64,000 bases of DNA from an uncultured Ilumatobacter sp. (GTDB lineage: Bacteria > Actinomycetota > Acidimicrobiia > Acidimicrobiales > Ilumatobacteraceae): the NCBI GenBank assembly GCA_937905835.1, contig CALCXK010000056.1:62001-126000 (forward strand). Direction: 5' to 3'. Below are positions 7,852-17,383 of this stretch, piece by piece (within the stretch, counting starts at the first letter, position 1; each line of letters opens with the position of its first letter). The notes beneath the pieces were generated by a model, which saw only the letters and a list, made by a program, of their open reading frames with translations, was not told the DNA's origin and did not search any database. A program made the translations under genes and the position numbers.

Positions 7852-9155
7852 GTGCTCATTTCTGCTGGTGGACGGTGTGGGGCAGCCACCGGTGTTGCCG
7901 CGAGCAAGCGGTCGGCCCAACGATGGAAGGTCTGGTTGCCGGGTTCGTTGCGCCCGAACACGAACTCGGTGTTGGCGCCTGATGCCAACGCAGCTTGAAT
8001 GCCGAGGCCGGTCTTGTAATCCTCGTCAATGACGACCCGTTCGAGGAAGTCGACGCGTTGCAGCGTGGCCTCTCGTTCTTCCTCGGTTGCCGTCTTGGAG
8101 ATGATGTGGGTTTGAATCGTGCGCGATCGGTCAGAGGTCGGACCAGGAATCAGTTGGCTCACCATGGCCCCGGTGCCACCGTTGCCGGCGACGGAGACGT
8201 GTGGGAACACGGTGTGGACGAAGCCGACGTGTTTGCGGGGTTCCCACTTGGCTTCGGGAATGTTGCGCAGGTCGTGGGTGACGTGACGAGCGAACGCGAC
8301 GCGTTGGTGGGGACCCCAAGCGTCCCACGTCATCACGTTCCCCATCGTCTCGACCCCGAGCGTGTCCTTGTGCAAGATGTCGAGGTGGTACCCGTCGAGG
8401 TATCCGTCGTAGGCCAGCTTCCAGTTCGGTCCGACCAAATGGCGTTCTTCGAGAAGTTCCATGTCGGCCAAGCCGAGCGCATCGAGCACCACGTCGTAAC
8501 CCCCGAGCCAGCTGTCAAGGTCAAAGTCAAGGCCAGGGGTGAGAATGGCAAAGACCATACCGCTGCGTTCTTCGCAGGCGAGTTCGGTCAGCCCGCGGGT
8601 GTCGAGATCAATCTCGCCGAACTTTTCCCGACCCGAAATGCCGACGAGGGCACCAGCATTGTTGTAGCTCCAGGCGTGGTAGGGACACGTGAACCGGCGC
8701 GTCGTTCCGCAGCCGTGCTCGACGATCTGAGCGCCGCGATGACGGCAGGCGTTGATGAACGCTTTGACCGAGCCGTCGGCCTGGCGCACCGTGAGCACCG
8801 GTACGCCGGCGATGTCAATCGACCGATATGAGCCCGGAGATGGAAGATGAGCGCTGAGCGCAGAGACGACTGGTCCGCAACGGAAAAGTACATCGACTTC
8901 GCGCTGCCAGCGCTCGGCGTCGAGGTAGTCGTTCACGCTGACCGAGAGGATGTCGGGGAGCGAGTCGGTCGTGCCATCGTCGAGGTGCGTAAGCAGGCGG
9001 CCAGCGACCTCGTGCCAATCATGCTGCCAGGGTTCACCTGCATGGTCGTGCTTGGTGGGCTGACCGTACCGTTGGTATCGCTGATGCCGCTGGTCTTTGG
9101 GCGTCGCGTCGACTCGTTCGCCGCTGGGGGATCCTGGTGCGCTCTGGAGAGTCAT
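7848..9155 (-). CDS. Rieske non-heme iron oxygenase, alpha-subunit-like
   Basis: This 435-residue protein has an N-terminal Rieske [2Fe-2S] domain with ligands in CRHRGAQ and CPYHAW (C-x-H, then C-x2-H), near residues 135-160. The C-terminal catalytic domain has the mononuclear iron region near GYLDGYHLDILH. Such enzymes hydroxylate or demethylate aromatic or other ring compounds. The first 80 residues are a non-conserved, charged extension. Its start overlaps the stop of the molybdopterin oxidoreductase and its stop overlaps the start of the CMD gene, so all three are translationally coupled. Confidence 0.9.
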   Translation of the reverse strand: MTLQSAPGSPSGERVDATPKDQRHQRYQRYGQPTKHDHAGEPWQHDWHEVAGRLLTHLDDGTTDSLPDILSVSVNDYLDAERWQREVDVLFRCGPVVSALSAHLPSPGSYRSIDIAGVPVLTVRQADGSVKAFINACRHRGAQIVEHGCGTTRRFTCPYHAWSYNNAGALVGISGREKFGEIDLDTRGLTELACEERSGMVFAILTPGLDFDLDSWLGGYDVVLDALGLADMELLEERHLVGPNWKLAYDGYLDGYHLDILHKDTLGVETMGNVMTWDAWGPHQRVAFARHVTHDLRNIPEAKWEPRKHVGFVHTVFPHVSVAGNGGTGAMVSQLIPGPTSDRSRTIQTHIISKTATEEEREATLQRVDFLERVVIDEDYKTGLGIQAALASGANTEFVFGRNEPGNQTFHRWADRLLAATPVAAPHRPPAEMST

Positions 9156-11341
9156 ACGGTCTCGCTGACCTTCGCAACGGAGACGGGAATCGCGCTCGAC
9201 ACAATCATGCCGGTGACAGGGTCGTGGGCTGCGTGCTCTGACACAAGGCGGCTGGTTGGTGAGCCGATGTCACGGACCTTTTCGTCACTGAGCGACGATC
9301 CGCCCCACGAGTGCGCCATGGAGATGACGCCGCGTTTGATGTCGTCTGACGGCTGCACGACCCCCCAGATCGAGGCCTGTGGTGAGGTGATTTCGACGAG
9401 GTCGCCAGCAACGCAACCCATCTCGTCGACGTCACCAGGGTGCATATATGCCGGGTTGGTGATGCCTTTGCGGGCGAGGCTCGGCAGCTCGGGGCCCGTC
9501 GAGTTGAGCACGTGCTTGAGCCGACGGCTGACGAGGCGGAACGGGTAACCGGCAACGTCAGTGCCACCGAAGCCGTCAGGGCCTTCTTCGAACACGTTGG
9601 CGAGCTCGGCAACGAAGTCATCGGGAGCCGGCGTGAACTTCGCACCGGCACCCTCTTCGGCTGGCTGCACTGTCAGCTTCTTGTCCATGTGGACGGTCCG
9701 CAGGTTGGCGCGCACCTCGTCGAGCGGCATGCGCGAACCGAAATAGGAACGATCGATGATTTCGTCGGTATCGGGGCGGGTGGTCATGTCGGGTGACCCG
9801 CCGGGGAAGGGCAGTGTGCTGCCGAGCCTCGAAGCGAGCTCCCAAAAGACTTCCCACTCGTTCAAGACATCGCCGTCGCGTTCGACAACCGCCTCGGTGT
9901 AGTTGGTGTACGGCGCGCGGAACCATCGATCCATGAGGTGCGGAACGTCAGCGCGCTCCAACGGCACAGTGGGAGCAATGACGTAGTCAGCAAACTCGGC
10001 GGTGGCCGTCATTCGATAGTCGATAACCACCAGCAATTCGAGGTCCTGGAGCGCATCGAGCGTGAGCTGCTGGTTCGGGAACGCAACGGCAGGGTTGCCG
10101 CCGCTGACGATTAACGCCCGGATACGGCCATCACCCGGTGTCAAGATCTCTTCGCACAGCGTGGCCGCTGGCATTTCACCGCGGTAGCCCCGCAGGTTGC
10201 GGATGCGAGCACGAGGCCCCTCGGCAGGTGGGCGTGGTGCGACGGCCTGAGCGCGGTGGGGCACCTCGGGGTAGAGGAGCAATCCGTTTTCGAGCAGGTC
10301 GCCCTGGCGGTTGACGCGTCCGAGGATGGTGTTGAGCACCATGACGAGGTGCTCGGTGAGGCTCGAGTGTGCTGCCATGTTTGGGCCGGTGCCGGTGCCG
10401 GCTGTGCCTCGCGGACCAGCCGCGAACAGGCGCGCGGCAACAAGCACGTCGTCGGCGTCGAGTTGGCACCGCTGCGCTACGACCTCGAGTGTGAACGGTT
10501 CAACCGCCGCTGCGAGTTCGGCCATTTGGCTCATCCACCGCTCGCAGAACTCGTGATCTTGCAGACCCTCTTCGAGGACGATTCGGATCATGCCCGCCAA
10601 GAGCACCGGGTCTTGGCCGGGACGGATCTGTAAGTGGATGTCGGCGAAGCCAGCGAGCTCGGTGCGGCGCGGGTCGATGACGACAAGCTTCATACCCTCG
10701 GCTTTGCGTTGGCGCATGACGACGAATGGGTTGGTGCCCTGGAGGCCGCCGATCGGCGCATACGACGAGACGGGGGAGTTGTAGCCGATGGCCATGTGGA
10801 CGTCGGAGTCGGTGAAGCTGTTGTATCCAGCCTCCCACCCGCCGAGGCGGAACCCCGCCAATCCCTTGGCGGGCTGATCGATGGTGACCGACGTGTAAAA
10901 CGATTGGGAGCCGATGCCCTGGTGGAATGCACGTGCAGCAGGAACAGCGACGGAGTTCTGGTACCCGCCAGTGCCGGTATATGACGCGACGGCGCGTGGA
11001 CCGTAGGTGTCGATGATGCGTCGTAGTTCGGTGCCGATGTCGTCGAGTGCGGCGCCGCTGCTGGTTTGTTCGAACGTCCCGTCGGGCCGTCGCCGGAGCG
11101 GAGCGCGAAGGCGATTGGGGTCAGCCATCTGGTCGGGGATAGCGCGACCCTTGATGCAGGTGTAGCCCTCGAAGAGGGGATCATCCATGACGCCGCGGAC
11201 TGCGACGACGCGGTTATCGACGACATCGACCTCCATGGGGCAACTGGCGTGACACACACGGCAGAAGGTGAGGCGCGTGTCGGCCTCGCCGAGTTTGTTC
11301 GCCGGGTTTTGGTCGGCAATCCGCGCTTCGGTTGACGTCAT
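9152..11341 (-). CDS. Molybdopterin-dependent oxidoreductase, formate dehydrogenase/DMSO reductase superfamily
   Basis: This 729-residue protein binds an N-terminal [4Fe-4S] cluster through CRVCHASC (C-x2-C-x3-C) plus the cysteine of YTCIKGR about 27 residues later. The molybdopterin domains follow (IDPRRTELAGFADIHLQIRPGQD) and a C-terminal dinucleotide-binding domain ends the protein. At the position of the Sec/Cys metal ligand of formate dehydrogenases this protein has TIDQPAKG, so an Asp-type ligand is possible and formate oxidation is unlikely. No iron-sulfur or membrane subunit is adjacent. I chose the ATG at 11341 because GGAGGT lies seven bases upstream; an in-frame ATG at 11386 has no such site. 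It heads the leftward operon. Confidence 0.88.
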   Translation of the reverse strand: MTSTEARIADQNPANKLGEADTRLTFCRVCHASCPMEVDVVDNRVVAVRGVMDDPLFEGYTCIKGRAIPDQMADPNRLRAPLRRRPDGTFEQTSSGAALDDIGTELRRIIDTYGPRAVASYTGTGGYQNSVAVPAARAFHQGIGSQSFYTSVTIDQPAKGLAGFRLGGWEAGYNSFTDSDVHMAIGYNSPVSSYAPIGGLQGTNPFVVMRQRKAEGMKLVVIDPRRTELAGFADIHLQIRPGQDPVLLAGMIRIVLEEGLQDHEFCERWMSQMAELAAAVEPFTLEVVAQRCQLDADDVLVAARLFAAGPRGTAGTGTGPNMAAHSSLTEHLVMVLNTILGRVNRQGDLLENGLLLYPEVPHRAQAVAPRPPAEGPRARIRNLRGYRGEMPAATLCEEILTPGDGRIRALIVSGGNPAVAFPNQQLTLDALQDLELLVVIDYRMTATAEFADYVIAPTVPLERADVPHLMDRWFRAPYTNYTEAVVERDGDVLNEWEVFWELASRLGSTLPFPGGSPDMTTRPDTDEIIDRSYFGSRMPLDEVRANLRTVHMDKKLTVQPAEEGAGAKFTPAPDDFVAELANVFEEGPDGFGGTDVAGYPFRLVSRRLKHVLNSTGPELPSLARKGITNPAYMHPGDVDEMGCVAGDLVEITSPQASIWGVVQPSDDIKRGVISMAHSWGGSSLSDEKVRDIGSPTSRLVSEHAAHDPVTGMIVSSAIPVSVAKVSETV

Positions 11342-11348
11342 GTAAAAC

Positions 11349-11354
11349 ACCTCC
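11349..11354 (-). promoter_or_regulatory. Ribosome binding site deciding the molybdopterin oxidoreductase start
   Basis: GGAGGU on the minus strand lies seven bases before the ATG at 11341. It is a full anti-16S match and selects this start over the in-frame ATG at 11386. Confidence 0.8.
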
Positions 11355-11451
11355 GGTAGTTTCCGTACGTCTGTAAAGTAACTCACCGACTAGCTTCGCA
11401 TATCAGCGGGCCGGTTTGGTCTGATCGCGATATTTCTTAGGGGTTCTCAAA

Positions 11452-12435
11452 ATGACGAAGCCGTTCAGGTTCGGCCTGCAAAGTTACGCAGCTGACACAC
11501 CGGACGACTGGCGCAATCAGGCGCGTCGCGCCGAGGCGATGGGTTTTGGCACGTTCAGCGTCGCCGATCATGTCATCGGCCCTGGCCCTGCGCTCACGGC
11601 GACGAACCACCCGATCCAGAACGTCGCGGCGATCCCTGCCATGGCTGTGGCGATCGAGGCAACGAGCACAATCAACATTGGGGCGCGCGTGTTCTGCACC
11701 GACTATCGCCAGCCGGTGATGTTTGCAAAAGAACTGGCCACTCTCGACTTCTTCTCCGAAGGACGCCTCGAAATAGGTCTGGGTGCCGGGTGGCTTCAGG
11801 GTGAATACGAGGCGATGGGGGTGCCCTGGGATCGCGCTGGTATTCGGCTCGACAGAATGGAAGAAACCCTCGGCCTGATTCGGGCGCATCTCGGTGACGG
11901 GCAAATCGATGTGGCTGGCGAGCACGTGAATGCAGCGGGCTTCGAAGGCGTGCCAAAACCCGCCAAGGGAATGCCGCCGATCATGATCGGCGGTGGAGCC
12001 CAGCGGGTGCTCGGTATTGCTGGCCGCGAGGCCGACATCGTGAGCCTCAACTTCAACAACAGCTCGGGCAAGATCGGCCCGAGTGGTGTTGGCAGCAGCA
12101 CCGCCGAACTCACGGCGCAGAAGATCGAGTGGGTCAAGGCGGGCGTGAGCGAGCGTTCCGACGGTCGTGGCCTGGATGACATCGAGATCGAGATCGGGGC
12201 GTACTTCACCGTCGTCACTGACCAACGCGAGGCGACGCTCGCCAAAATGGCGCCGATGTTTGCACTCGAACCAGAACAACTGGCGGAACATCCGCACGCC
12301 TTGATCGGATCGGTTGATGCGATCTGCGAGCAGCTGCAATCTCGCCGAGACGAGTACGGAATCAGCTATGTGACGTTCGGCCAGTCGACAGCTGAAGCTG
12401 TCGCGCCGATCGTCGAACGGCTTGCCGGCACGTGA
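11452..12435 (+). CDS. LLM-class F420-dependent oxidoreductase
   Basis: This 327-residue TIM-barrel protein belongs to the luciferase-like monooxygenase superfamily, in the branch often using coenzyme F420 (FRFGLQSYAADTPDDW at the start, LATLDFFSEGRLEIGLGAGW near residue 100, PPIMIGGGAQRVL near residue 180). Substrate is unknown. It is divergent from the molybdopterin oxidoreductase operon, with about 110 bases between starts, and begins a rightward catabolic run. AGGGG lies upstream of the ATG at a slightly long spacing. Confidence 0.9.
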   Translation: MTKPFRFGLQSYAADTPDDWRNQARRAEAMGFGTFSVADHVIGPGPALTATNHPIQNVAAIPAMAVAIEATSTINIGARVFCTDYRQPVMFAKELATLDFFSEGRLEIGLGAGWLQGEYEAMGVPWDRAGIRLDRMEETLGLIRAHLGDGQIDVAGEHVNAAGFEGVPKPAKGMPPIMIGGGAQRVLGIAGREADIVSLNFNNSSGKIGPSGVGSSTAELTAQKIEWVKAGVSERSDGRGLDDIEIEIGAYFTVVTDQREATLAKMAPMFALEPEQLAEHPHALIGSVDAICEQLQSRRDEYGISYVTFGQSTAEAVAPIVERLAGT

Positions 12436-12496
12436 CGACTCAAACCAGCCGGACCCCCATGACCTACACGAATTCACACTTAGAAAGAGACACACC

Positions 12497-13585
12497 ATGA
12501 AAGTTGGCATCAATCTCCCTTCACAGTTCCCCTGGGAAAGCACTGCGATGATGCTCGAGGTCTACGAGCAGGTCGGCTTTGACTCGTACTGGTCGCCCGA
12601 TCACATCCTCGGCGTTTTTCACCCCGATCTGTGGAGTGAAACGCCGCTCTCAGCCCTGGCCGCCGATCCCGACGCGTTCTACGACCCGTTTGTCTACGGA
12701 GCGAAGGTCGGCACCCTGACCGACCGGCCGTTCGGCATCTCGGTCACTGACGCCACACGGCGCGGTGCAGCCGATCTCGCACGCACTTCGCTCACGCTGA
12801 ACGACCTCAACCCGGGCGGCTTCATCTTGGGCATTGGATCAGGCGAAGCCGAGAGCCTGCTCCCGTTTGGATATCCATTCGACAAACCGGTAAGTGTCCT
12901 CGAAGACGTACTGCGCGATCTGCGGTCACTGCTTGACACTGGCAAGATGGCAGATGGGGGCGTCGGGCGCATGGGCCTACCGCTCCAAGCAGAAGGTCGC
13001 GGGTCGCCCGCCGTTTGGGTGGCCGGGCACGGCCCGCGGATGCTGCGCCTCACCGGGCAGTACGGCGATGGTTGGATCCCTGCTTGGTGGATGGACCCCG
13101 AGGAGTACGGCGCGAAGCGCCAAGTCATCGCTGATCACGCGGCGACTGCCGGCCGCCCTGCCCCTGAGAGTTCGCTGCTGCCGTTCGTCCTTTTCTCCGA
13201 GAGCCAGGACAAGGCCGCCGAGATGTTCGAAGCTGAGCCACTTGGCAAGCTGTTCGGCCTCTTCGCGATGGGTCACATCTGGGAAAAGCACGGCCTACAG
13301 CATCCGCTGGGCAACGAGTCGCAGGGCTTCGTCGATGTCATCATCCACGACCTCGACGCCAACGACCTGCGTGACCTCGCCGAAACCATCCCGTTCGACA
13401 TGGTCAAAGAGGTCCTGTTCGTTGGAAACTCTGACGAGCTGGCAACACAGTTCGAGGGCTACGCCAAGAACGGCCTCGAACACATTGTGATCGCCAACAT
13501 CACCGGCGTCGTCGGTGGCATGGACGAGATCATGGCACGGGGCTTGGAACTCCCGACGCTCAAAGCAACACTCGCTGAACTCTGA
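12497..13585 (+). CDS. LLM-class F420-dependent oxidoreductase (MER/phthiodiolone ketoreductase-like)
   Basis: This 362-residue luciferase-like TIM barrel starts MKVGINLPSQFPWEST and contains GFILGIGSGEAESLLPFGYPF near residue 120 and PAVWVAGHGPRMLRLTGQYG near residue 175. These resemble methylene-tetrahydromethanopterin reductase-like F420 enzymes. The frame is open to 12422, but the ATG at 12497 has GAAAGAGA upstream and fits the family N-terminus. It lies between another F420-type enzyme and a P450 in the same direction. Confidence 0.88.
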   Translation: MKVGINLPSQFPWESTAMMLEVYEQVGFDSYWSPDHILGVFHPDLWSETPLSALAADPDAFYDPFVYGAKVGTLTDRPFGISVTDATRRGAADLARTSLTLNDLNPGGFILGIGSGEAESLLPFGYPFDKPVSVLEDVLRDLRSLLDTGKMADGGVGRMGLPLQAEGRGSPAVWVAGHGPRMLRLTGQYGDGWIPAWWMDPEEYGAKRQVIADHAATAGRPAPESSLLPFVLFSESQDKAAEMFEAEPLGKLFGLFAMGHIWEKHGLQHPLGNESQGFVDVIIHDLDANDLRDLAETIPFDMVKEVLFVGNSDELATQFEGYAKNGLEHIVIANITGVVGGMDEIMARGLELPTLKATLAEL

Positions 13586-13609
13586 ATCGACTGAAAGACG
13601 AGACATCAC

Positions 13610-14881
13610 ATGACCAACGACTTGGCTACCTTCAATCCCTTCGACGCTGACACGCTGCAGTGTCCGTTCCCGCACTATGCCCAAATGTGCGATGAGCAAC
13701 CGGTCATGTTGCTCGAATCGATGGGTATGTATCTCGTGACGAGGTACGACCTTGTCCTCAAGGTGATCCGCGACGTCGAGACCTACTCGTCGATGTTCGG
13801 CGGGGCAAGCATGCCGCTACCGCCTGATGATCGAGCCAAGATGGCCGAGGTGATGGCCGACGGCTACCCGCGCGTGCCCACGATGCTCACCGCCGACATG
13901 CCCGACCACACGCGCTATCGCCGGTTGATCTCAAAGGCATTCACCCCCAAGGTCATTGCCGAGCTCGAACCAGTGATTCGGGCAATCACCACACGGCTGA
14001 TCGACTCATGGATCGACAGCGGCTCGATCGAGTATGTCGAGCAGTTTGGGGTGCCGTTGCCCGTCGAGGTGATTGCCCATGCGTTGAACGTTCCCGACGA
14101 TCGGTTGGCCGATTTCAAGCGGTGGTCTGACGATTCGATCGCCGGAATCGGCACCGATATCCCACTCGAGAGGCGCCTTGAGGCCGAACGCGGCGTCAAC
14201 GAGTACCAGCACTACTTCGCCTCCGAGTTCGAGAAACGCAGGATCGAACCCCAAGACGACTTGCTGACCAACCTGCTCAACGCGCGCATCGACGATGACG
14301 ATCCGGATGTCACCGACAAGCGCCCGCTCGACATGGCCGAGATGCTCAGCATGGTGCAGCAGTTGCTCGTTGCAGGCAACGAGACCACCACGAAATTGCT
14401 GACCGAGACGATCCGGATGCTCGCCGAAAACCCCGACGAGTGGCGCAAACTCAAAGACGACCCATCACGGGCGCCTGCCATCATCGAAGAAGCGCTCCGA
14501 CTGTCCACACCGACACAGGGCATGTTCCGGATATCCACGAAAGACCACGAGCTCGAGGGCGTCCACATTCCGAAGGGCGCTCGCCTGGTCATCGTCTTCG
14601 CATCGGCAAACCGCGACGCGACGCTCTACGAGGATGCCGACACCTTCAACCCCGACCGGGAGAACCTGCGCGATCATCTTGCATTCGGCAAAGGGATTCA
14701 CTTCTGTCTGGGCGCAGCGCTCTCGCGGCTCGAAGGCAGGGTGGCGCTCGAAGAGCTGTCGAAGCGCCTCGACAGCTTCACGTTGCCTGACTCGAATGAG
14801 TTCGAATACTTTCCCAGTTTCCTCTTGCGTGGGCTGACGCGACTCGATGTCGACGTCGTTCCTGCCGGAGCGTCGACATGA
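13610..14881 (+). CDS. Cytochrome P450
   Basis: This 423-residue P450 has the I-helix motif AGNETTT, the ExxR motif EEALR and the heme loop FGKGIHFCLG with the axial cysteine at residue 366. It is of soluble bacterial type and the substrate is unknown. AAAGACGAGA precedes the start. Its stop overlaps the start of the following SDR (ATGA), which suggests that the two act in sequence on one compound (inference). Confidence 0.95.
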   Translation: MTNDLATFNPFDADTLQCPFPHYAQMCDEQPVMLLESMGMYLVTRYDLVLKVIRDVETYSSMFGGASMPLPPDDRAKMAEVMADGYPRVPTMLTADMPDHTRYRRLISKAFTPKVIAELEPVIRAITTRLIDSWIDSGSIEYVEQFGVPLPVEVIAHALNVPDDRLADFKRWSDDSIAGIGTDIPLERRLEAERGVNEYQHYFASEFEKRRIEPQDDLLTNLLNARIDDDDPDVTDKRPLDMAEMLSMVQQLLVAGNETTTKLLTETIRMLAENPDEWRKLKDDPSRAPAIIEEALRLSTPTQGMFRISTKDHELEGVHIPKGARLVIVFASANRDATLYEDADTFNPDRENLRDHLAFGKGIHFCLGAALSRLEGRVALEELSKRLDSFTLPDSNEFEYFPSFLLRGLTRLDVDVVPAGAST

Positions 14882-15696
14882 CGCAACCGCTCGCCGGCAA
14901 GGTCGCGGTTGTCACCGGGTCGAGTCGAGGTATTGGACGCGGCACGGCGATTGCCCTCGGTGAACTGGGTGCCACCGTATACATCACCGGACGCTCCACC
15001 GGTGACGGCGAGTTGACCGTCGACAGGACGGCACAGCTCGTCGATGAGGCGGGCGGCCATGGTGTCGCAGTGCAGACTGATCATGGCGATGACGCTCAGA
15101 TCGCAGCACTTTTCGCACGCGTCGGCGACGATCACGGCCAACTCGACATCTTGGTGAACAACGTCTACAAAATTCCTGATCCGCCGGCGTGGGGCGGAGG
15201 CTTCTGGGATCACCCAGTGTCGATCTGGGACGACCAGGTTGGCATCGGCTTGCGGGCGCATTACGTCGCTGCATGGCACGCCGCCCCGCTGTTGTTCGCC
15301 GCTGGCCCTGGCGGGTTCATCTGCAATGTGTCGTCGCCCGGTGGGCAGAGCTATCACTTCAGCTCGTCGTACGGCGCGGGCAAAGCTGGGTTCGATCGGC
15401 TGAGTGCCGACATGGCTATCGAGCTCGAACCCAAGGGTATTGCGTCCGTCACGCTGTATCCCGGTAGCGTGTCGACCGAGTTCATCGTTGAGGCGCGAGG
15501 TGTCGATGCATTGGCAATGGACACCGCCCAGACTCCGCTCGCCGTCGGGAGAACTGCAGCAGCGCTTGCGACGGCGGACGATTTGATGGATCGCAGCGGC
15601 ACGATCCAGTGGGTCGAAGACCTCGCTGTCGAGTTCAACATTGTCGACGAGTACGGGCGGACTCCTGCCGCCTACGGAAGAAGGGTTGTCGCATGA
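14878..15696 (+). CDS. Short-chain dehydrogenase/reductase
   Basis: This 272-residue Rossmann enzyme has the cofactor motif TGSSRGIGRG near residues 14-23, NNVY in place of NNAG near residue 95, and the catalytic serine followed by SSYGAGKAG (Tyr-x3-Lys) near residues 161-169. The insert around PPAWGGGFWDHPVSIWDDQ resembles DHRS1-type SDRs. It overlaps both the P450 stop and the mutase start, so three genes are coupled. Confidence 0.9.
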   Translation: MTQPLAGKVAVVTGSSRGIGRGTAIALGELGATVYITGRSTGDGELTVDRTAQLVDEAGGHGVAVQTDHGDDAQIAALFARVGDDHGQLDILVNNVYKIPDPPAWGGGFWDHPVSIWDDQVGIGLRAHYVAAWHAAPLLFAAGPGGFICNVSSPGGQSYHFSSSYGAGKAGFDRLSADMAIELEPKGIASVTLYPGSVSTEFIVEARGVDALAMDTAQTPLAVGRTAAALATADDLMDRSGTIQWVEDLAVEFNIVDEYGRTPAAYGRRVVA

Positions 15697-17327
15697 GCAC
15701 GAATCAAGCGATCTGGCAGGAGGCTTTCGACGCGGCGCCGCGCCGCGAGGCCGACTACTCGACGATGTCGGGTGTCCCGTTGGAACCTGTGTACGGGCCC
15801 GATGACGGCGAGTTTCCGGGCCAGTACCCGTACACCCGCGGGCCGCATGCGTCGATGTATCGGTCGCGGCTGTGGACCATGAGGATGTTTGCCGGGTTCG
15901 GCACTGCTGAGGACACGAACTGGCGCTTCAAGGAGATTCTGAAAGCAGGTGGCACAGGTCTGTCGACGGCGTTCGACATGCCGACGTTGCTCGGGCTTGA
16001 TTCTGATGATGAGATGTCGCTCGGTGAGGTTGGACGCTGTGGCGTGGCCATCGACAGCCTTGCCGACATGGAGGATCTGTATGCGGGTATCGACCTGGGA
16101 GAAATCACCACGTCGATGACAATCAACAGCCCGGCTGCGCCGATTTTTGCGATGTTCGTCGCCCAGGCAGAAAAGGCCGGGGTCGACCGGTCGTTGCTCG
16201 GCGGCACACTCCAGAACGACATTTTGAAGGAGTACCAGGCGCAGAAGGAATACGTGTTTCCGCCGCGTCAGTCGATGCGGTTGGTTCGGGACACGATCGA
16301 ATTCACTGCTGCGGAGATGCCTCGCTGGAACTCGATCTCTATCTCTGGATATCACATCCGCGAGGCCGGATCGACTGCAGCTGAGGAGTTGGCGTTCACG
16401 CTGGCGAACGGGTTTGCGTACGTCGAGTTGGCGTTGCAGGCTGGTCTACCGGTCGACGCCTTCGCCTCGCGACTCAGTTTCTTCTTCAATGCACATATCG
16501 ACTTCTTCGAAGAGATTGCCAAGCTCCGCGCGGCGCGCCGGATCTGGGCTCGGTGGATGCGCGATCGCTATGGAGCGCAGCTCGCCAAATCGATGCAGTT
16601 GCGATTCCACACCCAGACAGCCGGAGTCTCGCTCACCGCGCAGCAACCAGAAGTGAACATTGTGCGCACCGCTATCGAAGCCTTGGCTGGGGTGCTTGGT
16701 GGGACGCAAAGCCTGCACACCAATTCGATGGACGAGGCTCTGGCGCTGCCGACTGAGAAGAGCGCGCGGATTGCGTTGCGTACTCAGCAGGTGATTGCTT
16801 ATGAAACGAACGTCACCCATGTGGCCGATCCGCTCGGAGGCTCGTTCTTCGTGGAGGAACTCACCGATGAAATGGAGCGTCAGGCCGAGGAGATCTTTGC
16901 GAAACTCGATGACTTCGGGTCGGGGTCGATGCTCGAAGGCTGCATCGCGGGCATTGACGAGAATTGGTTTCAGAGCCGCATCGCCGATTCTGCATATGAT
17001 CTCGAGCGAAAGTTCAACTCCGGTCAGCGGATCATCGTTGGGGTTTCGAACTTCACCGAAGGCAACGATGAGCCGCAGATCGAAACGCTCCGCATTAGTA
17101 ATGCAGACGAGACCCGTCAACGTAAGCGGCTCGAAACTGTGCGCGGCGATCGGTCCCAGGAATCGGTCGACGCAGTGTTGGCGAAGCTGGCGGCCGAGGC
17201 CGCCGATCCCGAGGTCAATCTGATGCCGACGCTGATTGAGGCATCGCGTACCTATGCCACGCTCGGCGAGATGATGAACACGATGGCAGGTGTCTTCGGT
17301 CGCCACACCGAAGTTCCCGTCATCTGA
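15693..17327 (+). CDS. Methylmalonyl-CoA mutase family large-subunit-like protein
   Basis: This 544-residue protein matches the substrate-binding TIM barrel of B12-dependent acyl-CoA mutases: RLWTMRMFAGFGTAEDTN near residue 63, AFDMPTLLGLDSD near residue 92, and GGTQSLHTNSMDEALALPT near residue 335. The C-terminal cobalamin-binding domain is absent, so a separate small subunit would be needed, as in isobutyryl- or hydroxyisobutyryl-CoA mutases. None is adjacent. The ATG at 15693 overlaps the SDR stop. Which acyl-CoA is rearranged cannot be told. Confidence 0.88.
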   Translation: MSTNQAIWQEAFDAAPRREADYSTMSGVPLEPVYGPDDGEFPGQYPYTRGPHASMYRSRLWTMRMFAGFGTAEDTNWRFKEILKAGGTGLSTAFDMPTLLGLDSDDEMSLGEVGRCGVAIDSLADMEDLYAGIDLGEITTSMTINSPAAPIFAMFVAQAEKAGVDRSLLGGTLQNDILKEYQAQKEYVFPPRQSMRLVRDTIEFTAAEMPRWNSISISGYHIREAGSTAAEELAFTLANGFAYVELALQAGLPVDAFASRLSFFFNAHIDFFEEIAKLRAARRIWARWMRDRYGAQLAKSMQLRFHTQTAGVSLTAQQPEVNIVRTAIEALAGVLGGTQSLHTNSMDEALALPTEKSARIALRTQQVIAYETNVTHVADPLGGSFFVEELTDEMERQAEEIFAKLDDFGSGSMLEGCIAGIDENWFQSRIADSAYDLERKFNSGQRIIVGVSNFTEGNDEPQIETLRISNADETRQRKRLETVRGDRSQESVDAVLAKLAAEAADPEVNLMPTLIEASRTYATLGEMMNTMAGVFGRHTEVPVI

Positions 17328-17383
17328 GTCAGTCGTTCCAGCGGATCGCGGTTCTACAGAATCATCAGAAACCAGGCGCAAGA

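Noticed and set aside
7342..7920. Reading the CMD region as two separate small genes or a frameshifted pseudogene
   Set aside because: Both parts are in the same phase and joined by one TGA only, with conserved family order across it and a SECIS-like hairpin after it.
9152..11341. Possible selenocysteine in the formate-dehydrogenase-like protein
   Set aside because: The frame has no internal TGA, and the ligand region reads TIDQPAKG without Cys or Sec.
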